This document shows, one piece after another, positions 1 through 10,829 of a stretch of 64,000 nt of DNA (position 1 is the stretch's first letter; each line of letters opens with the position of its first letter). The notes under the pieces are model-generated. The model did not search any database and was not told where the DNA came from. It worked only from the letters and a program-made list of their open reading frames with translations. A program made the position numbers and the translations under genes. Source of the stretch: Aurantiochytrium sp. KH105 (lineage: Eukaryota > Sar > Bigyra > Thraustochytrida > Thraustochytriidae); contig BGKB01000075.1 in the NCBI GenBank assembly GCA_003116975.1, positions 64,780 to 128,779 of the forward strand. Direction: 5' to 3'.

Positions 1-2
1 AC

Positions 3-3000
3 GAAAACGTTCTCGAATTCCTCGAAAACGCAATGGCCTGTCTACGACTTGCGCACAAGGACGAGCAAGCCATCGGGACCGTGGCGGTGGCGGAGCGCGC
101 TGTGAATCGTCTCTGCCGCATCATAAGCCGCCGGGCTACCATTTTGGCATTGCCTGACGAGTCTCTACCGCGCAGGCGCTTTGCAGACCTTCACGAGGTT
201 ATTCGTTGGCTCTTTGCTCGCATTTCGCGTCGCGAACTTGCCTTTCGCCGCAAGTGCCGCGAGCTCTTTTCCATCTTTGTTCGCGTCATTGATCATGACC
301 GCAAACACGCGGTGCAGGCCTGGCTCGCCGACTTCAAGGCTGGTGAGCCGCCTGCAGTGCCAAAGCCCACCGATGCAGACTTTGACCTTCTTCTTCTGGA
401 CGAGACCAAAGCTCGTGCGTTGCCTTTTGCCATCGATTCTGTTGCTGATATTCCTGCCACCGTCGATAACGCCCGGTCCGTCGGCGCTTCTCGCGGCGTC
501 TGGATTGAGGATCTCACGGGCCGCATTGATGCCACGCATTGGCTCATCCGCCAGCATGCACTCGACATCTTTCATGATGCTCGTCCGCTCCTTGCGTCAC
601 TCGACGCAGCTGCGGCGCATCTCCTCCAGGACCGCGACAATGCAGCCGAGTACTCGCGCTCCATCGTTTCTTCCTTTGTGTTGTCGACGCTCGCGCTTTT
701 GAGCGAGCTCATCCAAAGCATGCCCAACCAGGTCGACTTGGCCGCTTGCGTACCGAGTGCCATAATTCTCGTCTTCCGTCTCGCCCTGCACACACGGTCC
801 CCGCAGCGCGCTTTTGATCGCGAAAACGTCACCATTCAACAGACATTTTTTCCTGCACTTGAACGCTTCGTGTCTGCCGTTGCCAATGTTCCCGCCGTCG
901 CGACACAGATAAAGGCCATGCAGCCCTTAATTCTCGAGCAAGACGCTGGCGAGTCCTCCTTGCTTGCCAGCCCTGGAAGCAGCCTCGCAGATGCGGAAAT
1001 TGGTTTCCGGACCAAGCTACGAGGCCATCGCATTCTCCACCGTGCCAATCTTTCCTTCATCGAAAACCCGGCGCATACTCTCAGCTACCTTCAACGAGCG
1101 GTGATGGGACTGGGAGAAGATCCGCCACCCATGGAGCTCAAGTCTGGGGCCGCAGCCCTCGACCTGGCACTTGATCTGGGATGGGATCCCGCGGATCTCG
1201 TGCGCGACGCCTTGGGCAAACTGACATTTTACACCAACTTTCAAGAGACCGTACTCCATGTCCTCCTCGCGCGCGACTCCTGGAATGCAGCCTCGTCTCC
1301 TGTTCTCGATGCGCTTTGCGGTCCGGAAGACCTCGTGCGCGAACGCGCGTTCGAGATGCTCACTGCCGCAGCTGACGAGCTCGCGATTCGCGCCAACCTT
1401 CTCGGTAACCAGGCTCTGGCGTTTGTCTCGTCGGAAATCTTTACAAAGCATCTCGTCGGCAGCTTGCACAACCTCTTGACGGGTCCCCATACCAAATTAC
1501 ACGCCCACATCGACAGCTTTTGGCACAAGCTAGGCATTCTTCTCGGCAGACTGCTTCGACTCGATCCGCTCGCATTTCATAAAGAAGAAGGATCCGATCC
1601 GGAGGCCTTGCATCTCAAGGTCGCGACCATGATCATGCAAAGGCTTCTTGCCCCGGAGGCCGCCGTCACCGCCAAAGTCGACGCTTGCACCATGCTGCCT
1701 CTTCTCTTTCGAGGACTCACTTCCAATGCGCCCCTCAAGTGGCACCGATGGGCCGCACATCAACAAGACAACCAAAAGGAAGCAAAGTCCACTGCTACGT
1801 CCTTGATGGCAACTCCTCTTGAAGCGAGCGCGCTCGAACTCGTGCGCGAGTCCATTGTCTCACGCCATTTCCCCGTCGGTACGCACGATTCACTGTCAAG
1901 TTTGGAGCGCGATGACTTTGTACTCTTGTTGAAAGCGCTCTTCCTCGCTTTGGAAAAGTGCGGATCAATCTTTCTCCTTCGTACCTTGCATCGTCAGCTG
2001 CGCGATGGCAAGGAGCACGTCTACGCAACACATATTGCTGATCACTTGACAAACCTTGTGGCTGCGCTGGATGTCTTTTCTGGCGCCCCTGGCGACGAAC
2101 CGGCCTTGATCATGTGTCGCGAGTGCACCGATACCATATTTGCCACATCAGAACGAACTGCGACACTTCGTAGCACCTTCATGTCAATGTTGCTGCTTCC
2201 GTTAGTGCAGCGTATCCGCGCAAGCACATGGACCGCATGGCTCGCCGAAGATGACCACGCGCTTCTCCTTCGCCTCACGCACCCGGTGCTGACCCACATA
2301 TCGTCTCCGCGCTTCGACAAGGCGTCTCTTTCCATTCGTGAAAGCGCGCTCGACATTCTTCAAGTCATGTACACCTGCCTGACGAAAAACCAGCTCGATC
2401 AAATCTTTGCTGCAAAGTACGCAGGCCGCAATATTACGCGCGAGCTTTGCATCTTTGGCAAACAGGAATTGACCCGTCTCGGACGCGAAGGCCGCGCTGC
2501 GGCCAAGACCGCTGCGCACCAGCCGTCACCACCACCGCCAGGTGGTGAGAAGCCACCAGGCGCCGCGGACTCTGCAGTCCTCTTGCGCGCAATGCGCGCA
2601 CAGGGTGGCTCCTACGCGAATGCCGTCTTTCAATTTATGTGTGTGGCACTTGCGCGCACGCAGTCTAAAGCCTCAGTCCTTGAGCGTTTGGTTTTTCAAA
2701 TCGGCAGAGATGGCATGTGGGACGCCCTCGTTCCATTGCGTAAAAGCGTTGAAGACGAACCTACCTTTGCGGTCCAGTCAAACTTTGGCAATAGCATGCT
2801 CAGCGTCGAGGGCCTCTTGGACAATACAGAGCACCAGGGACTTCCAGTCAAGGCATTTCGGACGGCCGCGACCTTTTCAAGCACCCACGTCACGCAATAC
2901 TCCTTTGCACCGCCAGAGAACCTCGCTGGCGCCAAGCTCAATAGCATGGTCATCGGCGACAGCGCGTCTCCCCCAATTCCGGCGGAGACCAGCGCTGACA

Positions 3001-6000
3001 TGGAAATTGAGCTTGATGCGTCGGGTCAGATCACATCGTCCTCAAAAGCAAAAAATCCTGAGAGCGATCCTGAAAGGCCAAGTACCAAAACCAACGACGA
3101 CAAGAAGGAATCAATCAAGATGGATGACGATGACAACAACAAAGCGGAGAGCGCTATTGCGTTAGAGTGCGCTGCAGACGAAGCTGAATCTTTGGAACTT
3201 GACCCACTCAATCGGCTTCCCTGCATGACGGGAGTCCTGGCCATATTAGACGTCATGCGCAAAAAAGATCTCTTTGCGTGGACAAATGCAGAGGAAATCG
3301 ATGCATCCATCGTCTCCACAACGCCGGTATGGGTCGATTCGGTCATTGCAGCTCTCACATCGGGGACAGACACGATGGGTCTCGAGCTTGGAATTGGCGA
3401 CAGCGCCGAGGCACAGGCACGACGCCGCTGCACCATCAATGTTCGTCTCTTTGGCCTGAAAATCATTCTCAATCGACCGACGCTCTTCGCACCGTTTGCA
3501 GGCTCGTTGCTGCGACCTGCGCTTCAGGTTTTGCTTGATCTCGAAGCGCCGTTTGCGTCAGACGAAGAGGCTTCCGCGCGTCGCGGCTTTCATTATCTCT
3601 TGCGCGACTTTTGTGTGTTGATAGGTCGTTGGGAGCGCGCAGTGCAAGGCAGTACCCGGTTCGCCGCTGGCGACGAGCAAGCTTGGGCAAATGCGAGCAA
3701 GTTTATCGAAATCTTGATGACGCGGGTAGCGAGCTCTTCCAAGGCTATAATGACGGCTAATCTGCAGCTGGTCAGCATGATGATTGGGTTTTGGAAGAAA
3801 CCAAAGGCCCAAACACAAGATGCAGGTGGCCTTGGCGTGCGAATTGAGCGAAAGATCATTGTCAAGCAGTTTCTTGCCGGCTCCAAAATGAATGAGCGAA
3901 CGCGAACCGCAGTTTTCAAAGCCCGTACAATTCAACGACATGCCGGTCTTAATCTTTTGGGCATCATCATTGCTCATGGTTACGATCCGCTTGGAGACCC
4001 AAACTTTACCGACGACCATAAACGCAAGTTCCTCTTGGGACTTGCAAAGAGCCTTCGTTGGAGGGACAAGCGCTTGAATCTCGTGGCTGCCGAAGTTTGT
4101 GGCCAGGTCCTCAATGTGCTTGACGACAAGAACCAAACCGACGAACTCGTCGACCTCTTCACGCAAGAGATTTGCAAGCTAGCCGGGCTTTGGATCGGTC
4201 AGTCTCGCAGCGATCTGTGGCTCTCCATTATGGCAACGCTTGTCGCCCCTGCAGAAGCTGATGCAGAAGCCAGATTCGCAAAAGTTTTGAACCGTCACAC
4301 CCTCGACACCTTGCTCAAACTGTTTTGCAATCAACTCGGTACTGATGCTCAAGATATGGCCCTACGACTTCTCGAACGATTCTTGGCTCAGGATGACATC
4401 TATTATGTGCGTCCGCCTGCAACGGCAGAGCAACAGCTGGACGGCGAAGCTTATGAGACTCAACAAAACATCGAGCGAGAGCGCGATGCCAAAGTACAGC
4501 GCGCAGAAGTTGCTGCGCAGTCAGATCGGGTCGCCGGTTTGTCTCCCCGAGAGCTCTTTTCTGCATTCCGCCCTGCCATTGCACGGTCTTTGGCTGTGCG
4601 CCCGGAATCTGCTGTCTCGATAATGTGCGCGCTGCGCATCTTACGAGGCCTGGTCGCTGGCATGGATCGAGCAGCGGAACCTTTTTCCGTGATTGATTGG
4701 TCTGACCAATTCGCACCCAACATTATCAACGTCGCCCGAGGTCACGTTTCCCCCGCCGCACGGAGACAGGCGTACCGCTTGCTCATGTGGTTGTATCAAA
4801 GATTCGAGCCTCTTCGCGGCCATCGCGCCATCGTAGCTGCACTTGCCACGGGGCTGGGTGACCCAGATGCTGCAACGCGCACGGAGCTCTTTGCGTTTTG
4901 GGACCATGAAGATCGTCTTCCAGACAGTTCCCCCTTTGATCGCTTCGTGCATTGTCTAAGTGCGCTCGACCCCGAGTACAGCTCGAAATCGGCAGCAGCA
5001 TCAGCAGCGAGCAGCGATGGTGATGGCGAGCGTCAGACGTCAGCGCGGGCAATAACGGGCCTCGCAAATAAGTCTTCCTGGGTCGGTCATGTGGCCGGTC
5101 TCATGCTCGCAAGCATACGCAAGATGAGTCGGTACAATGCGGAGTTTGGCGACGAGCCAGAAAAGATGGTCACACAGGGCCTCGAAGAGAGTGCGCAGTT
5201 CAGACCGCTACGTGTAGATGCCTCGTGGCAACACTCGCAGGCAGGTGGTCGTGCGGGTGCTGGCATGAGCGGATCGCAGCCGATGGCGCCTTTGTTTTCG
5301 CAATCAGCGCTGGCTGCATCTCAGGATGGAACACAAGGCTACATGGGCGGCCTCGCGCCGGCTGGAATGGTTCGTGCTACGCAGGACGCAGCTGATCTTC
5401 TCTTTACCCCGACAATGGCGCCTTCCACGCAGTTTACGGATGCCGGTAACATGGGTACGCAGGCAGATCTCGCCACGACGCTCCTTCCCGGGACGCAAAG
5501 AGCGACGAAGCGGCGCCGAAGGGTTCTTCGAGGCACGCTTGAAGCAAGCAAGCGACAGACCGTGTCTGCGTTTACAGACGATGTTTTCTCCAAGGCGTTT
5601 CCCATGCCAGCGTCGCGCGCTCAAAACAGCACCGGTCTTGTCGACCATGCCAATTCCTCCAATCAAAACTCTTCGAGCGGGGCACTTGGTCGTGCGCGTG
5701 CGGATGATGGTGAGGAGGAAGACGACGAAGACAACCTCAGCGAAGGCGAGACGGCAGAGCTCGAGGCAGGCGAGGGTCCTCGTCCGGACGCGTCAACAAG
5801 CGATCTGTCTCGAGTCGGGAAACACAGTCGAAAGACCCCTGTTGGGGCCAATGTAACAAGAGCGACGCAAAGCTCGGAAACCAAGCCTCGTGGGACCCTT
5901 GCCATGGGCGGCGCGCTGCCAAGCTGGCTCGAGCGGAGACGATTCGACCCCAAGCGCTACGGTCTTTCCTCTGCGGACCCTTCAGCACGACAGATTGCCA

Positions 6001-9000
6001 CCGATTTTACGCCCAAAGCCAAAGCAGATAACGCCGACGTCTTTCGTACCGACGCATATCGGGAAAGACGGCGGCGCGAAGCTCAAAGGCGTAAAGATCG
6101 TCGGAGACGAGCAGGCAAGGTTCGTCTTTACCGCAAGTATCGAGCCGGAGAGATCCCTGATGTGGAGATTCCCATCCGGGATATGGTCGAGCCCATGATT
6201 GCCGTGTGTACAATGGATGCGCGGTCTGCGCAACACATTCTCGTGAGTATATTGCGCGGTATCTGCGACCGCCTCATTGGAACAGAAGCTCAATTCCGCG
6301 CTCTTGTCCCTGCTGGCACAAATAAGAAGCGCATGGACTGCCTGCAGGAGCTCCTCCAAGCCATGCAAATGCTCTTGCGCAAGGCGCGTGCTCAGCCCGA
6401 TGTAGTAAATTGTGTCGAGGCTCTTATAGTCGTTGTCAACGAGGCGATCGACCGCGCTGGACCCATGACCTCTTTGCAAGACAGCGAGCAGAGTCCCGTG
6501 AACCTTGTGCCCCGCACGATGGCGGACGCAGCGATCGAGGCGCGTTGTGTCGCGTCTGGTATTCTTGCAATGGAGAGCACGATTCTTCGCACGCGGCGTC
6601 GCGCCAAGCAAATGTCAATGTCCAAGACCATGCAGGAAAGCCTCGTGGCAGACTATTGGCTGGAGCTTTTGCGTCTTTATGATGCATTAGGCGAGCAGGA
6701 CGTCCTCACGAGTATTCTGTCCAATGCAATCCAAGACGAGCGGGCCCTCCACGCGCTAGAATTGCAAGAGTCTTTGAACTACAAAGCTGCAGCGGAACTC
6801 TATATGAATCTCATCGAGGATGAGCACGGTACAGCTGACAGCGAGAGTGAAGCTGCAGCCAAGGAGCAAAAGCTTCGGTGTCTCTGGCGTGGTCGGCTCG
6901 ACTGTCTACTGTACGACCGCCGATGGACCAGTCTGCTCGAAGACCTCCTGCTCGAGTCTCATACTGCTCTCAATGGCTGGGAGAGCGACAGAGACAAGCG
7001 CGCACAGCTTGTGCGCGAACAGCGTTTGCCAGAAAAGTATCCGGCTCTTCCCACGGCGCTCTGGGATCAAGGTCGCTTCGCAACGCACGTGCTACCGTAC
7101 ATGCGTGTTGGCTTGCACGAAGAGACGGAGTCCGAGCGTGCGGTTCGCTTCGTGCGCGAAGCACTGCGGGGCGAACGCACAGCATTTGAGACGAACGAAC
7201 TGCCTCAGGTCGCAGAACGGATGCTCGCTCCAGAGGAACGCAGCGAGTGGCTCACCCGCTGGGCCCCTGTGGACCTTGTACTATACGACTTGGAGCAGAG
7301 CAACTATGTTGCTGCGCGTGCGCGCGTTGAAGCGCGTCTCGGGGAATTTGCAAACACGTGGTCAAGTATTGGAGAATTCGGGCGCTCTTCGAAAAGAGCG
7401 CTCCTCAAGCCTCTCATGTCGCTCATGGATCTGCGCTCGTACTTTGAAGCGCGTGAAACGCTAGTGAAGAATGGCTTTGATGCGACGCGAAGTCTCGCGG
7501 TCTTTCAAGACCTAATTGACCAGTGGCAGCGGGCCACCCCGGCCAAGACCTTTGACTCGGCGGATGTCTGGGAATCAGTCAAGTTTACGCGCCTCAAGGC
7601 GCTTTCGGCGCTGGGACGAGAGATTGTCTCGCGGTTGCCCGAGCTTCGCACTGATGTAAATCTCAGGATGCAAGCGTTTGGCTGCGCTTCTATCCTTCAA
7701 GATGCAGTTGCGCTCACCGCCCAGCGACACTTTACCCTTGCTCGAGAGGATATACGCCGCGTGAAGAAGCAGCTGCGCGCCAACGCTCACGGCGGTGAAC
7801 CCGATGAAAAGCTCGCCATCGCCGTCTACGAGACGGAGGTGGAGCACTTGTTGGAAAAAACCATTTCCCGTCGTGTTCCACTGGATGAGCGTGTCAAAGA
7901 CGTCATGACGTCGATCAAGCTTGTCGATGGCGTCAGCAGCAGAGCCAACTCGCTCTCTGCGGACGCTCTCGCGGTGCAGGGGCGCATGGCGGCATCCGTG
8001 CACGCACGCGCAACCGATATTCTTTTGCAGATCCGTGATCACGGCGAGCCAGTTGCAACCCACGAAGAGATTCAGAAACATGCGGCCAAGGCTTTCATGG
8101 CTTTCACAAAGCTACCTCCTGCGTCGGCAGGGCGGCTCGCCTTGTCGGAATTTCTCAGCCGAATGCTTCGTGAGTATGCTGGCGCAAGCCTTAATGACGC
8201 TGTCACCTTTCTTGGCGAGGAGCGAACCGTGGAGGATCTCGCTGTTGTCTTCGTTAATGAGGTCATGACCGGCGCGCGCGCAGGCGCTTTGGAAGCCCTT
8301 GACCTTTTGCCGCGTGTGCTTTCGCTGTTGACCCGTCTCGGACACGTGCAGGCGTTGGCGGAGGCCTTTTCAACACAGGCTGAAGAGGTTCCTTCGTGGA
8401 CATTCTTGCGCTGGGTGCCTCAGATCCTGGCGCTCTTGTCCAAGCCTGGTGTAGGCGCCTTGGTCCTCCCGGTGCTCATTCGGCTGGCCCATGATTATCC
8501 CCAGGCTCTCTCGGCAAGCTTCAACGTAAGCCGACAGTGCATGCAGGCGCAGCTTGACGCTAACACTGTCGAGGATGATCCCGTCGACGTTCGGGATCGC
8601 ATCGATCAGCTCGAGACAGCGCTGCGAAGTCAGCTTTTTACTTCGTTCTTGACCGCATTCCATGGATTACATCACCCCGAGCTGCGCATGAAGGCGGCCT
8701 TGAGCAAGCTTAAGAACAGAATGGTCCAGGGCGGACCCAAGCCACAGATGGAAGCCGATCTTGCGAGAATTTGGCGACGGGACGTACTCGAAGACGTCCT
8801 AGCCGTCTCCAAGAGTGGCGTGGGTAAAAGGGTAGGGCGTTACAACAAGCAGTATGCGCAGCAACACCGACGTCTGTTCGACTACTTTGGGAAGCACGGA
8901 GAGACGATTTCCGCGGAAAAGGTGAAAAAGTTCTTGACAAAATCGGCGCGAGGAGTTGGCGCGACCACGCAAGTACCTAGCAACGTGCCTCCTCTGATGG

Positions 9001-10580
9001 ATCTCTCACAGTTTTCCGAGTGGCTGGCGGATTTTGACATGAGCAATTTTGCAGAAGGAATTGAGATTCCTGGACAGTACGAGAATTTGGGCATGCAAGC
9101 ACCACCGCGGGTCAATCAGCACGCACTCATTGCAAGCTTTTCACAAAGACTCAAGGTGATGGGGTCCAAGGAAAAGCCAAAATGTCTCGTCATGCGAGGA
9201 GACGATGAGCGCGAGTACAAATTTCTTGTCAAGGGAGGCGACGACCTGCGCATGGACTCGCGCATCCAGCAGCTGTTCGGGGTGATGAACAAAATCTTCC
9301 AACAAGACGCGGCTTGTGCGCAGCGCGGCTTGCAGCTAAAGACGTACCGTGTGATTCCTCTGTCGCTGGACATTGGGTTGCTTGAGTGGGTGGAAAATAC
9401 CAAGACATTTCGTTCTGTGCTCGAAGAGCAGTACACGAGCCATCCTGATTTTTCTCTGATCGAGCGAGGCAAGTCCGCTTCAAGTGTCTCGAGCGCGAGT
9501 GCGCAATCTACAGGGTCAACACGCAAGCGCAAGCGCGGTTCGTCTGGGGGCGCCCAGAGCGATGATCGTAGCGAAGGCGGGCCCTCGTCAGAGGCCCCGG
9601 CCTCAATGTCTCATCAATCGTGGAAAGCATTTAAGGCGCTACAGTCGTGTTTCCGCAAGGTAAGCGCATCTGTGGGCTCCTCTGCAGACTACGCCAAGGT
9701 GTACGATCCTTCGAACAATGCTCTCGTGATTGAGAATTTTGCCAAGGTGCCTGAGCTCGTTCCGGAAGACTTGATTCGTCGGCACCTATTGCACCTTGCG
9801 AGCAGCGCGGAAGGCTTTATTTCGATTCGCCAAAATTTGGCACGCTCGATCGGGACTGCCTGCATAGGCACTTACTTGCTTGGCATCGGAGATAGGCATC
9901 TCGACAACATCCTCCTGAGTGAACGAGACGGGGCAGTCGTCCACATTGACTTTGGATATTCTTTTGGATTTAGCGTGACGCACTTGCCGATTCCAGAACT
10001 CGCGCCATTCCGACTGACGCGGCAGTTTGTTGGGGTCCTGCAGCCGCTACGTTCCGAGACGGTCCTCTTTCACAGTATGGTGCACAGCTTGCGCGCGCTT
10101 CGGGAGCAGCGCCAGATGATTACGCACGTGATGGAAGTCTTCCTCAACGAGCCCATGATTGACTGGACCCAGCGTATGCGTAAAGACGCTGGACAAATGG
10201 CGCAGCAAGCCGAGGCTGCTGTGGAGGGCGCGGAAGTTGTGTTGGAGGAGCAGGCCGGCACGCGAGACCATCGGATTGACCGTGCACGCCTCAAATTGGA
10301 GGGTGCTAATCCGGTATCGGTCATGGCCTCAGAAGTCAATGAGCGCCGATCCAAGACGGTGCCGCGCGACAACATTCTTCGTGTTCTTCAGGCATCTATC
10401 AGGAACGGGCCATCTGACGCCACAGGATCCGCGCGCACCGACCTCGCCATTGATGGGTCTCAAAAGGAGTGGGAGACGCAAATGCTCTCAGAAGTGGACC
10501 AAGTTAACACGTTGATTGCCATGGCGACGGACCCAGGCATTCTTGCGCGTCAATGGGTTGGCTGGGCTTCGTATTTGTGA
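3..10580 (+). CDS. PRKDC: DNA-dependent protein kinase catalytic subunit (DNA-PKcs), 5' partial
   Basis: Giant PI3K-related kinase that acts with Ku at DNA double-strand breaks in non-homologous end joining. The frame is already open at base 3 and the first ATG is at 33, so the N-terminus lies upstream; 3515 residues are visible from that ATG against about 4100 in animals. Most of the protein is helical-repeat solenoid. The kinase domain occupies roughly residues 3040-3400, with catalytic loop GIGDRHLDN (about 3283) and metal-binding HIDFGYSFG (about 3302). The following PIPELAPFRLTRQF is diagnostic for DNA-PKcs rather than ATM, ATR or mTOR. The last ~35 residues are a FATC domain ending GWASYL. 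A run of SQ/TQ sites (residues about 1743-1823) followed by basic and acidic tracts resembles the autophosphorylation cluster. No intron is apparent. A Ser/Arg/Lys-rich insert splits the kinase N-lobe from the C-lobe. Family call very secure. Confidence 0.95.
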   Translation, partial: ENVLEFLENAMACLRLAHKDEQAIGTVAVAERAVNRLCRIISRRATILALPDESLPRRRFADLHEVIRWLFARISRRELAFRRKCRELFSIFVRVIDHDRKHAVQAWLADFKAGEPPAVPKPTDADFDLLLLDETKARALPFAIDSVADIPATVDNARSVGASRGVWIEDLTGRIDATHWLIRQHALDIFHDARPLLASLDAAAAHLLQDRDNAAEYSRSIVSSFVLSTLALLSELIQSMPNQVDLAACVPSAIILVFRLALHTRSPQRAFDRENVTIQQTFFPALERFVSAVANVPAVATQIKAMQPLILEQDAGESSLLASPGSSLADAEIGFRTKLRGHRILHRANLSFIENPAHTLSYLQRAVMGLGEDPPPMELKSGAAALDLALDLGWDPADLVRDALGKLTFYTNFQETVLHVLLARDSWNAASSPVLDALCGPEDLVRERAFEMLTAAADELAIRANLLGNQALAFVSSEIFTKHLVGSLHNLLTGPHTKLHAHIDSFWHKLGILLGRLLRLDPLAFHKEEGSDPEALHLKVATMIMQRLLAPEAAVTAKVDACTMLPLLFRGLTSNAPLKWHRWAAHQQDNQKEAKSTATSLMATPLEASALELVRESIVSRHFPVGTHDSLSSLERDDFVLLLKALFLALEKCGSIFLLRTLHRQLRDGKEHVYATHIADHLTNLVAALDVFSGAPGDEPALIMCRECTDTIFATSERTATLRSTFMSMLLLPLVQRIRASTWTAWLAEDDHALLLRLTHPVLTHISSPRFDKASLSIRESALDILQVMYTCLTKNQLDQIFAAKYAGRNITRELCIFGKQELTRLGREGRAAAKTAAHQPSPPPPGGEKPPGAADSAVLLRAMRAQGGSYANAVFQFMCVALARTQSKASVLERLVFQIGRDGMWDALVPLRKSVEDEPTFAVQSNFGNSMLSVEGLLDNTEHQGLPVKAFRTAATFSSTHVTQYSFAPPENLAGAKLNSMVIGDSASPPIPAETSADMEIELDASGQITSSSKAKNPESDPERPSTKTNDDKKESIKMDDDDNNKAESAIALECAADEAESLELDPLNRLPCMTGVLAILDVMRKKDLFAWTNAEEIDASIVSTTPVWVDSVIAALTSGTDTMGLELGIGDSAEAQARRRCTINVRLFGLKIILNRPTLFAPFAGSLLRPALQVLLDLEAPFASDEEASARRGFHYLLRDFCVLIGRWERAVQGSTRFAAGDEQAWANASKFIEILMTRVASSSKAIMTANLQLVSMMIGFWKKPKAQTQDAGGLGVRIERKIIVKQFLAGSKMNERTRTAVFKARTIQRHAGLNLLGIIIAHGYDPLGDPNFTDDHKRKFLLGLAKSLRWRDKRLNLVAAEVCGQVLNVLDDKNQTDELVDLFTQEICKLAGLWIGQSRSDLWLSIMATLVAPAEADAEARFAKVLNRHTLDTLLKLFCNQLGTDAQDMALRLLERFLAQDDIYYVRPPATAEQQLDGEAYETQQNIERERDAKVQRAEVAAQSDRVAGLSPRELFSAFRPAIARSLAVRPESAVSIMCALRILRGLVAGMDRAAEPFSVIDWSDQFAPNIINVARGHVSPAARRQAYRLLMWLYQRFEPLRGHRAIVAALATGLGDPDAATRTELFAFWDHEDRLPDSSPFDRFVHCLSALDPEYSSKSAAASAASSDGDGERQTSARAITGLANKSSWVGHVAGLMLASIRKMSRYNAEFGDEPEKMVTQGLEESAQFRPLRVDASWQHSQAGGRAGAGMSGSQPMAPLFSQSALAASQDGTQGYMGGLAPAGMVRATQDAADLLFTPTMAPSTQFTDAGNMGTQADLATTLLPGTQRATKRRRRVLRGTLEASKRQTVSAFTDDVFSKAFPMPASRAQNSTGLVDHANSSNQNSSSGALGRARADDGEEEDDEDNLSEGETAELEAGEGPRPDASTSDLSRVGKHSRKTPVGANVTRATQSSETKPRGTLAMGGALPSWLERRRFDPKRYGLSSADPSARQIATDFTPKAKADNADVFRTDAYRERRRREAQRRKDRRRRAGKVRLYRKYRAGEIPDVEIPIRDMVEPMIAVCTMDARSAQHILVSILRGICDRLIGTEAQFRALVPAGTNKKRMDCLQELLQAMQMLLRKARAQPDVVNCVEALIVVVNEAIDRAGPMTSLQDSEQSPVNLVPRTMADAAIEARCVASGILAMESTILRTRRRAKQMSMSKTMQESLVADYWLELLRLYDALGEQDVLTSILSNAIQDERALHALELQESLNYKAAAELYMNLIEDEHGTADSESEAAAKEQKLRCLWRGRLDCLLYDRRWTSLLEDLLLESHTALNGWESDRDKRAQLVREQRLPEKYPALPTALWDQGRFATHVLPYMRVGLHEETESERAVRFVREALRGERTAFETNELPQVAERMLAPEERSEWLTRWAPVDLVLYDLEQSNYVAARARVEARLGEFANTWSSIGEFGRSSKRALLKPLMSLMDLRSYFEARETLVKNGFDATRSLAVFQDLIDQWQRATPAKTFDSADVWESVKFTRLKALSALGREIVSRLPELRTDVNLRMQAFGCASILQDAVALTAQRHFTLAREDIRRVKKQLRANAHGGEPDEKLAIAVYETEVEHLLEKTISRRVPLDERVKDVMTSIKLVDGVSSRANSLSADALAVQGRMAASVHARATDILLQIRDHGEPVATHEEIQKHAAKAFMAFTKLPPASAGRLALSEFLSRMLREYAGASLNDAVTFLGEERTVEDLAVVFVNEVMTGARAGALEALDLLPRVLSLLTRLGHVQALAEAFSTQAEEVPSWTFLRWVPQILALLSKPGVGALVLPVLIRLAHDYPQALSASFNVSRQCMQAQLDANTVEDDPVDVRDRIDQLETALRSQLFTSFLTAFHGLHHPELRMKAALSKLKNRMVQGGPKPQMEADLARIWRRDVLEDVLAVSKSGVGKRVGRYNKQYAQQHRRLFDYFGKHGETISAEKVKKFLTKSARGVGATTQVPSNVPPLMDLSQFSEWLADFDMSNFAEGIEIPGQYENLGMQAPPRVNQHALIASFSQRLKVMGSKEKPKCLVMRGDDEREYKFLVKGGDDLRMDSRIQQLFGVMNKIFQQDAACAQRGLQLKTYRVIPLSLDIGLLEWVENTKTFRSVLEEQYTSHPDFSLIERGKSASSVSSASAQSTGSTRKRKRGSSGGAQSDDRSEGGPSSEAPASMSHQSWKAFKALQSCFRKVSASVGSSADYAKVYDPSNNALVIENFAKVPELVPEDLIRRHLLHLASSAEGFISIRQNLARSIGTACIGTYLLGIGDRHLDNILLSERDGAVVHIDFGYSFGFSVTHLPIPELAPFRLTRQFVGVLQPLRSETVLFHSMVHSLRALREQRQMITHVMEVFLNEPMIDWTQRMRKDAGQMAQQAEAAVEGAEVVLEEQAGTRDHRIDRARLKLEGANPVSVMASEVNERRSKTVPRDNILRVLQASIRNGPSDATGSARTDLAIDGSQKEWETQMLSEVDQVNTLIAMATDPGILARQWVGWASYL

Positions 10581-10829
10581 TGGTACACTTTTTTTGGGGG
10601 GGGGGGGGGGGAAGGGGGGATGCTGTCACGAAATTTTGATTTTCTTTGTGTTCAGATCTTGGCCAGAGCGTTCAAGCCTTTGGTCACTATGATTTCGCAA
10701 AAAGAGTGTGACGATTCTTCAAATTTCCTACTTCAATTATCAGGATGAATTGATTGCTTGTTTGATTCATGGATTGATTCATTCTGTGGGAACCTTGAGT
10801 GACAGAAGAATTACAAGGGATTGATGGAG
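10581..10829. other. 3' intergenic gap with T7-G16 homopolymer
   Basis: Space between convergent DNA-PKcs and the RraA-like gene. Ten bases after the DNA-PKcs stop come seven T and sixteen G in a row (10589-10611), then another G run. The remainder is AT-richer and holds no supportable ORF. The homopolymer length is probably uncertain in the assembly. Confidence 0.6.
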
